In this document: piece by piece, positions 51,541 to 61,685 of the stretch
Numbering within the stretch: the stretch's first letter is position 1
Layout: every line of letters begins with the position of its first letter
Assembly: GCA_013397845.1 (NCBI GenBank)
Contig: VZTG01005259.1
Coordinates: 1,036,482-1,100,481, forward strand
Direction: 5' to 3'
DNA from: Melanocharis versteri
Taxonomy: Eukaryota > Chordata > Aves > Passeriformes > Melanocharitidae
DNA length: 64,000 nucleotides
The notes under the pieces: generated by a model
Told to the model about the DNA's origin: nothing
Databases searched by the model: none
Seen by the model: the letters and a program-made list of their open reading frames with translations, nothing else
Made by a program: the position numbers and the translations under genes

Positions 51541-51658
51541 AATCTACAACAACAAGAGCAAAATCCACCTTTCTGCACTATAGGATTTTGATCTCGTAAA
51601 ATAAAATTTCTCAGGCATGCTTTCTTGTCATTTTCCACATTTCTCTATTGAAACCGCA

Positions 51659-51687
51659 TTTCCATAGGTTTTGTAAACCTATGGAAA
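51659..51687. repeat. Perfect 13-bp inverted repeat, 3-base loop
   Basis: The arms TTTCCATAGGTTT (51659-51671) and AAACCTATGGAAA (51675-51687) are exact reverse complements around TGT. The arms are not low-complexity. No known MITE or RNA gene with this sequence comes to mind, and 29 bases is too short for a microRNA precursor on its own. Confidence 0.93.
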
Positions 51688-52404
51688 GGATGCTTGACTG
51701 GCAATAGAACACTTTGTGTCACTTATCCACTTCTTTCAATATACCTTGTTTCTGTAGCAAAGTTGAGTAATTGTCTCTGTTGACTAAAACATTAAAATAA
51801 GCCCCTAATTTTGGAGACTATCCACACTAACTAATGTATGAACACCTCAATCAATTAAATTCTTCTCCTTTCAGTTTTCTATTTATGAAATCTGTAACAA
51901 TCAGACAATGCTTGATTAAAAATCCAATATCTAATAGATGTATTATCACTATATCATTGTTCTTACATAATCACAATTATTTAAGCCTAGGAAAAATGCA
52001 AGATAAATGGTAGCCTACTATACATATTCTAAGTAGTTTCATAAAAATTAAATTAAATTTTCAATGGAGTATGATAGATTTAGGAGAAAATACATGCAGT
52101 TGTAGCAAACTGAACTTGAGGACTACTTTGAGAGAAGTTGTATATCAGTTTCAGATATTTTGTCCTCATATATCTATCCTTCAAAGGGTTAGTTAAAAGT
52201 ATTATAGCAAAAATGCACTGGTGGTTCAGGGTGACATCAAGAGATACCAGAAAAGAAAATCCTTAAAATCTGACAATTGTCTGAGCTGGACCTAATGAAA
52301 TGGTTTTTTATTGGGGTTGCAGGATTTTCTATTCAGTTCAACAGCCATGCAATTATAGGGAAAGAAGAGGCAGCACCTTAAGGTTAAAGGAGGAAAGAGA
52401 CCCG

Positions 52405-52422
52405 ACACACACACACACACAC
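52405..52422 (+). repeat. (AC)9 microsatellite
   Basis: Nine AC units are uninterrupted. Confidence 0.9.
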
Positions 52423-54376
52423 GCTCTCCCCAAGCTCCCAAGCAAAGCAAACATGAAGAAGAGTGAATGTTGAGTTATCTTCGTAATGTCTTTTCCTAAT
52501 TTGCTTGTCCATTGCTGGGAACATCCCGTGCATGTTTCTGTTAACTTCTCCTTAAAACAGCTTCTCCGTGTCTCCAATACACAAAATTGATATGTCTGAA
52601 TTCTCATTTACGTAATTCAAACTTACGTATAGAGATGGAGTTTTAAATGGTTCCTCAACATACTTTTTAAGAGAAGCACTACTGATGTGGGCTTTTAGGG
52701 TAAGGTAAGTTCTGATTTTAAGCAGATGTATTTTTATATAAGTGATGCAGAAAGACTATCTCACTCTTACAATAGTTAGGAAGGTTTAATTTTGGTTTTG
52801 GATTACATAATGAATAACTTCTAGGGAAAAAAAAGAAAAAAAGTCTTAAAGAAGAGGGTCAGGAAATCACTTGACAAGACTATATGGATAATATTGTGGG
52901 ATTGTACCAAGACAGAACCAAATAATACTAACACTCACTTTTTAAAAAAACAGAGAAGTCTATGTATTATGCTTTTACACCACATTCTAGGTCCTCAGAC
53001 TTGTGAATAAAGAAAAATTGAAGTAATAGTGATATCGATTGCCATAGCGATAACAATAGCAACAGTACAACAATCTTATTTGGTTCTTGTTATCTTCCAA
53101 ATAGGAATTAGGAAAGGGAAGAAGGAAAGGCAAGAAGAACAGAAGAAATAAAGCTCAACATATGGAAAATATCTTTCACCTCAGTAATCTGTCTCTCAAA
53201 ATAATTTGACCTTTATTCAATCTTTTTAAAAAGGTCTGCATACCAATATATTGTGTCTTTGTTTTTCTCTTGGCATGGATGGTTCAATAGAACAATCTGC
53301 ATTGTTTTAGGCAGCTTTTTGTTATTTCTTTTTAATATTAAGTTATTCAAATAGCTGAAACAAAAAATCAAAAAATACTAGATATTTCTGCGATAGCAAA
53401 CAAAAAACACAAAGCCATTTTTGTTATTCAGGAGAGATGTTACTCTCATCTTATTTACCTGAATTAGATGAAATAAGCCCTTTGAATCCGAAAAACTGAG
53501 TCACAAATCTGAGTTTCCATAGTGATCATAATTACAGTTCAAATAATGAGACTGGTGGCTTTGTTAAAAAGTTTAACAGTTGAGAAGAAACAATCTTATG
53601 ATTTTGGTCAATACACTTCAGAATGTAAGAAATTTTAGGAATATTTTCCAGCATAAGTAACCAGTACATTTTGAACTAGGGATGTATCAGATCTATAATA
53701 CTTGCTTGGTGAAAACCATCAGTGGCACATATATCTCCAACCATTAATAACAACTAGTATATTTCCTTTACATACAGTAGCTAGAGCTTATTGAATGTGA
53801 ATTCTGCAGAATATGTGTTCTCAAGAAAACAAAAATTAATCTGACCTGAGAATGCCAATTCTCATCATTTATCCCAGGTTTATGGTATAAATTTCTTCTC
53901 ACTTATAGCATTACACTGAGAGAGGTTTTGTAAAAGGAAAACTGCAAATAGAACCTAAATACAATGAGGCCTTCAGAAGGACACCAAGATGTGGAAAAAC
54001 CTCCAGTGTTAGAAAGAGACATCTTGATGCTCCTAAATTTTGGTACCACTGAAGTGTGAGGCAAAGCTTGCCTCTAACTTAAATGGTAGGATGATTCCTT
54101 TAATTTGATTGCAAAATTCAGTGTTGGGAACCAAATTTCTGAAGTGAGCAGCTCTGGGTTGCCAAAAGTGGTCTCATTATTGTTCTTTTAACTCCAGATC
54201 TACTTGCTTATGATAGCTTTAGTTTGAAGGGAATTATGTAGCATGCAGAAACTAGCTGTACTATTTAAATACGTAGCTATTCTAGTGGAAGCTTTTATTA
54301 TTTAAATTCTATTCTGTATTTTCTTTTAGAAATCATAATTTAAACTGAAATCTCTGATTTTTTAATTATTATTACC

Positions 54377-54401
54377 TTTTTTTTTTTTTTTTTTTTTTTT
54401 T
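54377..54401. repeat. Poly(T) tract, 25 bases
   Basis: This is an uninterrupted run of 25 T. The flanks show no recognisable retrocopy. Confidence 0.93.
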
Positions 54402-55029
54402 AAACCTGGTCTTTTCATTATGCTAGCAGTACACAAATGTGTCTTTTCACTTACACATTTTGTTTTCTCACCTGCAGGCTTACAGATAGCCTTACCAGGT
54501 GGAGCAGATGCAGGAACAGGAAGCAATGGAATGAATTTAGGGCATTCACACCTAAATCTTATACAATTCTGCTTTGTGGCAGCTTCTTTCCTGAAAGGCT
54601 GGAGTAAAAAAACCTAACAGCTAAAAACTGAACCAGATGATTTATGAATCCAGGATGTCATGGCTGTTAATGGCCTTCAACAGGATTTTTTTTCAGCACT
54701 GGCACTGCTGCAGGGGTCACAAATTATTTACTTGTATCATCACTCATCTTGGAAAGACATGTTCTGAGTCTGGCTGCAGGAACGAGAGAAATGCATAGAC
54801 ACTGTACTCCTTGGGATGTGCTGGAAGATTGTTTCTACAAAGAAGGTTTGGGAAACCTGCCATCAGTTTGAGCTATATGGATACTAGACCTAGCAAAATC
54901 TGAGAGTATTTCAACAAATTGAGACTGAATTTAGCAATAAAACAAACAAATAATAACAAACAATCAATCAAACAAAACCCCAAACAGTTTCTAGGGAAGA
55001 GAGGAAGTAAAATATACATTAGAATATGT

Positions 55030-55173
55030 CACAGAATCACAGAATATTCTGAGCTGGAAGGGACCCACAAGGATCACCAAGTCCAGCTCTTAAGTGAATG
55101 GCCTATACAGGGATTAAACCCACAACCTTGGCATTATCAGCACCATGCTCTGACCAGCTGAGCTGATCTCAGG
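55030..55173 (-). mobile_element. tRNA-Ile-derived SINE with CR1 tail (TguSINE1-like)
   Basis: Read on the minus strand, the element starts with a tRNA-like head. The A box is CAGCTCAGCTGG (55154-55165). The anticodon loop is CTGATAA with anticodon GAT, an isoleucine anticodon (55136-55138). The variable part is GCCAAGG and the B box GGTTTAATCC (55111-55120). The closing acceptor side reads GGCCA (about 55099-55103). After about eight bases the sequence changes to a CR1 3' end: 'gagctggacttggtgatcct', 'tgtgggtcccttccagctca' and two ATTCTGTG octamers (55030-55045). Such a tail would let CR1 reverse transcriptase recognise the RNA. The head matches vertebrate tRNA-Ile well, but the acceptor stem is degraded, so this is not a working tRNA gene. 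The family name is from memory. Confidence 0.88.
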
Positions 55174-55334
55174 GACAAGGAAACCTTTATGTCGCCAGAA
55201 GCAACAAAGAACCTTTAAGTAATGCATTTCTGTCTAGATAAAAGAAAAAGACATTTTCTAGCTACCACAAAGTAAGAAAAACAATGGAAAAAGCCACAAA
55301 GTCAAATTGGAAATGTAGAACTTTAGCTGGACCT

Positions 55335-55613
55335 GTTTTAAAAGGGGTAATGGTTTTAAACTAAAAGAGGGCAGATTCAGACTAGATATAAGGATGAAAT
55401 CTTTTACAATGAAGTGAGCGAAACAACGGAACAGATTGTTCAGATAACCCAGAGAGGGAGATGGTAGATGCTCCATCTCTGGAAACACTCCAGTCAGGCT
55501 GGAGGGGCTCCGAGCACCCAGATCTAGTTGAAGATGTCCCTGCTCATTGCAGGGAGTTTGGACGAGATGACCTTTAAAGGCCCCTTCTGACCCAAAATAC
55601 TCTGTTTTCCTAT
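55335..55613 (+). mobile_element. CR1 LINE 3' end fragment
   Basis: The words 'ggggtaatggttttaaacta', 'aaagagggcagattcagact', 'agatataaggatgaaat', 'ccagagagggagatggtaga', 'tgctccatctctggaaacac', 'gttgaagatgtccctgctca' and 'gatgacctttaaaggcccct' match the CR1 3' region in order. The octamer tail is eroded to 'actctgttttcctatgaa'. It is 5'-truncated and non-coding. It lies about 160 bases from the minus-strand SINE, the two elements facing each other with their 5' ends. Confidence 0.93.
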
Positions 55614-58600
55614 GAACACAGTATTATTTGCATAGCACATGGTTAATTTTTTTAAAAGTCCCCTTGGTTATCAAAATTGAAAGTGAGACACAAGAAGTGT
55701 GGTTTTCCTAAAGCTGAAGGGCAGAATACGTTAGGATCTCAGACTTGCACCTACAACCAAATCTGCCAGCTGCTTCCCACACTGACCTCCTTGTTTTAGC
55801 ACTGTGTATGAGAAAAAAAATTATATATTTAATAAACAAAACAGTGTCTGCTTACTTGATTAAAGAAAAAGCCTTGTATTTTACACCCTTACTTTTAGTG
55901 CATATATACATTTATAGCAACATTGGCTATTACAGCTCTTTCTCACAGAGATATTTAATGTCAAATGGAAAGTATTACAGAATTACCCCAAAACTTTTCT
56001 TTTTTTTCTTTTTTTTTTTAATGTCTGTATTAAGTCTGACAGACTGTGAAATATTGCAGATGGAGGGTTGTTAATGTTCTTAACACTTTCTCATAAAGAA
56101 AAGAAGGATGCTCTCATTTGAAAAGTTTGGAATGTCTGCGAAGGTTATCTGAAATAATCAAATGAGAAGAAAGAGAAACAAGCAATTAATGATATCTTCC
56201 CTGAGGACTGAGAAGGCTTCACTACTAGGGATAAAGTTATCTTTCCCTTTATCATTTTGTGGAAATAGTATTTAATATACAGAACTACAATTAATTTCTC
56301 TGATTGATGTAGTACTAAACAAAAACAAAATCATAACTTTTTTACTAGGTAAACACTTATTTCTTCCATGGAGCTATACTCCATCACAAAAATACTCCAA
56401 CTGAAGCTCTGAAGCTATAATAATTGATTGCATTTTGAAAAGTACAATATATTAAAAGAATCTCAGAAAACTAACCAGACCAAAATGGCTTAAAAGAAAA
56501 TAAAAACCTGGGATATTTCAGGAAATAAAATTAATCATAATTGGAAGATTTTATCAAGATAAGCTTAGCTTTTAATTGAAGTCTTTCAGTGTAAATTATG
56601 GATGGATAAATAAAATAGAATTAACTTAGTAATGTGAATCTGTGGAACACTATTCTCTTAGCTGTGAAACAGAAAGTCAGAGAGTTCAATGTACAAACTC
56701 TAATAAGTAATATCAATAGGACCCTGGTGGCATCCTTCCTTCTACTTCTCAGAAAAAAACTTTTACATTTCAAAACATGAAAATGTATCAAAGTATTTAG
56801 TGAGATATGGTGGTTCCCACTCACCTACAATGCACGTGAACCATCTGCTGACACAGCTGAAAGTCCACGGGCAGATCCTGCCCTACAGGATAACAAAGGT
56901 ATCTACAGGTAACGAAGGCAGCCCATTTTATGGTAACTAATTACATGGCACAAAGAAAGCCATACTCTGATTCCTACATTGCGAGAATAGTCTCGAGTGT
57001 CTTTTTAAAGTCACATCTTAAAGCAGAACGTATGATTCTGAGATATTTAACTTATCTTCTGTCTAACCCGAAAATTCTGTGCTTAGCAATTAATATCATT
57101 ACTATTTCCTGAGGAACTTCAAAGTACCTTCTTGTTCTGATGTTCCTTTTATATTTGAACTTCTTCAGAAATACTATGGTCCTAGATCAGTAATAAAATT
57201 AGAACATGACCCAGGAAACTAAATTTTTAATCCTAAGAGAACATAGTCTGGTACTATGACAATTTGCAGTATCTGATACAGTTGTATTTTAAAGCAAAGC
57301 TGTAGGAAATGTTTGTAACCACTAATTATGATTGTCCCATAAAGGAAATCAGTATTACTCCTCAATTTGAAATTAAAAGTGGGTCAGCTTGCTGAAGGGA
57401 ACTCCAGTATCAGGTTTACAAAAAGCACAGAAACAGGAACTTGACTTTGTTTCTCAGTGGTAAATCCCTTTAACTAGGAGGATGGAGATGTGGGATCTGA
57501 TTCCTGGCCTCTCAGAACAGTTTCAAAATAAATGACTAAATTTGTACAAATATATTGATGCCTGTGGAAGTAAGGGGTAAAATTGACAACTCCAAACATT
57601 TGAACTGTCTACTGGGAAAATGACTGTCTTTCATGTTCTTCTCTATACCTAATGAAACTTCCCTTCTTCTCCAGTACAGGAGAGCTGCACAGAAGAGGTG
57701 CAGAGCATGCCTGTTTGCACAGATGTGGGACGAAAGCCCTCCCAAACATTTCAGACACACACATGAAAGCTTGAACCATATAAAGGAGCTATCTAGACTC
57801 TAGAAAAAATGAATGATAAAACAAATGTTGCATTTCTGTCTTACTTGATAGTTCTAATAAACATACACCTTTGGGACTGTTCTCAGTTGGCTTTTTGGTG
57901 GTTTATGGCCGTACTATAACATGCTCAACCATTCCTGTGTGATGTACGGCACAGTTCTCTAAAACAGAGCTCTGAATTTTGTTCAAGTGATCAGACTCTG
58001 TATGTGCTATCCCTGGCTTTCACAAGTACAGAATACAGAATCTTTAATGGACATAGTCCTAATTATTCCTGTACTGAATGGCATTAGAGCCTGTCCTACC
58101 AGAACTGCTGTGACCCTGCAGCAGGCCAGCTAGCGGCCATAGGGATACCTCATCCCAGTGGGATGGTGTGTCACCATTCTGTTTTTCAGCTACAAGACGA
58201 AAAAAGATGGAAACCTCAAGAGCTGAGTATCTCCCTTATCCCTGATATTTATCACTGTATTCATGTAGAGCTAAGTTGGCACCTGGCCCTTCTTGTTTTA
58301 TGTACTGGACCTCTCAATAGCAGGCTAAAGGATGACTATGTCCTCTCTGAAGATACTGACTCTTTCTCCAATAAAAATTAAACAATTTTTGTACGACTTT
58401 GTTCCTGTATCCTGCTGCACTACAGATGGAAATACAATGAATATTGAAAACATTCTGGTCATTTGCATTCTTTGCTTGCTTAGGACGTCTGGAAAATTTA
58501 TAACGTCTTTCCATGCACTTAGGCTTAAAAGTATGAATTCATGTAAAGAAATTATTTTCTTTTCCAGTCTTAATGTTGTTTTAAGATATTTAGAGGTTTT

Positions 58601-59614
58601 GAAGTTAATTCCCAAGTTTACAGTCTGCTGTTAAGAGAGTGCTTGGAATAGCACACGCTTTGTCTTCCACACTGTAAATCTTAACAGTGCAGAGCACTCC
58701 ATGTTTCAGAGACAACGTAAAAGATACATCATAGCCATTAACCTTCCCCTCAGCTGCTGATAAAGTAAAATAGGCCCATTCTTTACCGTAACAGTAATGT
58801 ATCTGTTCAGAAAAATATTCCTCTTGCTGCAATAAAGTGCAGCATTTTACAGCTGTACACCATCTTTGCAAACTACAACGTGGCAATTAAAATTGAATAT
58901 CAACAGAATACTAAGTGAAGATCTGATGGCAAAAGGGATAAAAGACCTTCTCCTAAAACTTTCCTCAGCAAAATCTGAAGTTCAATATATAAATCAACGT
59001 TTGCTTATGTGAATTTTTAGGCCTACAGCAAAGATATAATATTAAATTAATTTCTGGTAATCACTTCTTGAAGGTTATTAATTTGATATAGTTAAGCATC
59101 CAATGTTTTTATGCCTGGCATTTTTTTATTGCACACAAGCTAGTTACATCAGGAGGGTGTAACTAAAGGACTCGTATAACTAAAAATTTAAGAAGCTATT
59201 TTATAAATATATTAACTGAATCATACTTAGCAATATTAATAATTTAATAAAATGTATTATGATTTCATAATTGATCATAAGAGGTTCAGAAGCTCTAGCC
59301 TTGTCTCGTTTACTATGTAGCCTTGTGCAAATCACCAACAGTCAGTTTCTCTCATTTTCCCACACCCACAAGACAGACTTTCGTATTTCCCAAGAAAGCA
59401 TATTTAGGATCAGATCAACAATGATTGGGAGGGTTGGTTCATCACATTTATGTGCAAGTGGCCTAAACCAGTGAGATCCACTCTCAGACTGCCATGTACA
59501 TTTATGTGTACAACGTACATTTTTCCTTAACTGATTCCAGATAAAGACTTGCTATGCTATTACACCCGAGGAGATATTCAGGATTTGCACTTCATAGTAA
59601 CACTAATGCTTCTG

Positions 59615-59631
59615 AAAAAAAAAAAAAAAAA
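59615..59631 (+). repeat. Poly(A) tract, 17 bases
   Basis: This is an uninterrupted run of 17 A with no retrocopy recognised. Confidence 0.9.
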
Positions 59632-61335
59632 TCAATTTATGGAACTTATTGTATAGTCTTATAGACACATCATTTTTTTACTGGGTGTGGCATGAAAATA
59701 ATACTTGCACATTTTTCCTCATGCCTATAACTCTGAAAGACTTTTTTGATTTACTTCTTTAAAAGAAAATAATAGCTTCAGAAACACAGCAGCATAAGAA
59801 TACATGCCATCTTATCAGTTTGTGAAACTGTTGGGAAAGAAATGCTCAAATACTGTTTTCAGACATCACTGTTAGCAGCATTTTAATCTCATGTATCAAA
59901 ATCCACTTCAACCATCCAGATTTTTCCAAACAATAATTGATCACAAATTTCATGATCAGCAAAGTAAGAAGACAAAGTCCTTTTTCTATGACTCTTTAGC
60001 TGCTTATCCCACCGGACCATAGACTTCACGCCACACAGAAACTCCCAGCAACACATTTTGCCTAAATAAATGAACCAAGAGAAATTTATAGGATTAGAGA
60101 CTAACAGTCCAACCATTTCTTTTCAAGTGTACAGATGTGAGATGATAGCATTAAACAGAAGAAACAAGAACAAATAAATGAATGTAGTCAGTTTGAATAT
60201 TGTTGGGCTCAAAGATTATAAAATAAGTTAAGTTTCTGCATATACCCATGTGTTTCAGAGAAGTTGTGGAGTTTAAAGCCATGCTGAACTAATTGCAAAA
60301 CATTTCTCATCCCTTCCGTGCTCTGGAAAACGTAATTCCGAAAATAACAGAACAAAATAACATGAAGTGAAATGAGCTGTACATAGGTCACTGTTAAAGA
60401 TTTAATTTTTAAAAAGAAAAAAACATGAAATGAGCTATTTTTCTCAGTCAAAATTATTTCAATCACAGTGCTGTTATGCTTCTTTCCATACCACCAGATG
60501 AAGAGTAAGAAAGCAATATAGAAACCTTTCCCTGCTCAATTCCCTGGACTCTTAAATATTGAGACCATTTGAACTGGAATGAAAATTATCGATATAAATT
60601 TTGGCATTATTTAATGATTCAATCTATAGATATTGGGGTAAAATAAGATAACATGTTTCCTAAAATGAAACTGATTTTTAGGCTTACAGCTGCGGAACAC
60701 TTAAATATTGAAATACACTTTAGTCAAATTCCACCTTGCAGAGGAATACAGCATCTAATAAGAAGTAAGAAATAGGAAATTTTCATGTGCCTGAAGGTAG
60801 ACTAAAAACCCACGTGCACTGTTGAAGGGACATGCAATATGCACATACGTATAAAACATGCACGAGATAGACATGAACTTGGCGTGCACATGAATGGTAC
60901 ACATGCACACCATGAGATATTTGTGTGGTGTATGATAAACAAATATGCAGGTGTAGCTCAGGCAGCCTGCACAGTTTTAAATTGCTCCTAATTCCTGCTA
61001 AACTGATTCACAGAGGTGAATGTGGCAGAGCATTGGGGCTGCGTGCAAACGAACACAGGGTTTACGTTTATTTTTACCTTGGAATTTGTAGCAGTTATGA
61101 AGTACTGCATATAAAGCAGAATTTTAGGAGGGGATGTAGATTTTACTGAAGTCCATAAAGATACTCTCAAGCCTTGGTGTGGACATTATTAAACTGTAGA
61201 ACTTGAAATACTAAAAGTGCTTGAAGCACTTATTTATTCTTTTACTCATGAGCTTTGCCTGATGTTTTTTCCATTGCTGTGCTTTTAGGTGCCATGAATA
61301 CTTTTCTGCTTTAACCATAACGTAAATGAATACCT

Positions 61336-61498
61336 AAAAAAAACCCCAAAAAAACCCAAGAAAAACCAAACAAAAAAAACCCCACAAACAAACCAAAACA
61401 AAAAACCACGACCCCCAAAAAACAACAAAACAAAAACCCAAAAAACCCCTTCAAAACCCAAACCCAAGCCAACAAACCACATACCACCCCAAAAAAAT
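61336..61498 (+). repeat. A/C-rich low-complexity tract
   Basis: About 160 bases are composed almost only of A and C on the plus strand, as irregular AAAACCCC, AAACCAAAC and AAAAACCC units. The minus-strand frames across it (Phe/Gly/Trp/Val-rich, 61285-61601) are by-products. Confidence 0.93.
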
Positions 61499-61669
61499 GA
61501 CCACATATTTTATTTTTAAAATACATAAATGAAAATAATAATAGCAGTAGTGTCCTTACAAACAATAGATACCCGTGGTCCTGACTGCCAGAACTTTTCA
61601 CTACGGATCTCTCTCTGCCTTTCCTATATCATGCCTGAGGGTTCTGGGAACAGCTTCTCTTCTTTCTTC

Positions 61670-61685
61670 TTTTTTTTTTTTTTTT
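61670..61685. repeat. Poly(T) tract in a T/C-rich stretch
   Basis: Sixteen T follow a CTTCTCTTCTTTCTTC segment and are followed by CTCCAG. It looks like a polypyrimidine tract, but no exon is recognised downstream. Confidence 0.8.

Larger units (their letters stand above)
50614..55028. other. AT-rich non-coding stretch
   Basis: No gene is recognised. The stretch includes a T tract (51526-51540), a 13-bp hairpin (51659-51687), an AC microsatellite (52405-52422), a T tract (54377-54401) and an A-rich CAAA/CAAT stretch (54935-54980). Confidence 0.6.

Noticed and set aside
55099..55173. A tRNA-Ile gene
   Set aside because: The acceptor stem is degraded and the sequence runs into a CR1 tail, so it is the head of a SINE and not a functional tRNA gene.
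58163..58634. Overlapping frames of up to 100 codons on both strands, considered as a gene remnant
   Set aside because: No recognisable protein motif is present, and overlap on both strands in similar phase is a chance shadow effect.
61285..61601. Gly/Trp/Phe-rich minus-strand frames
   Set aside because: They come from the A/C-rich low-complexity tract at 61336-61498.
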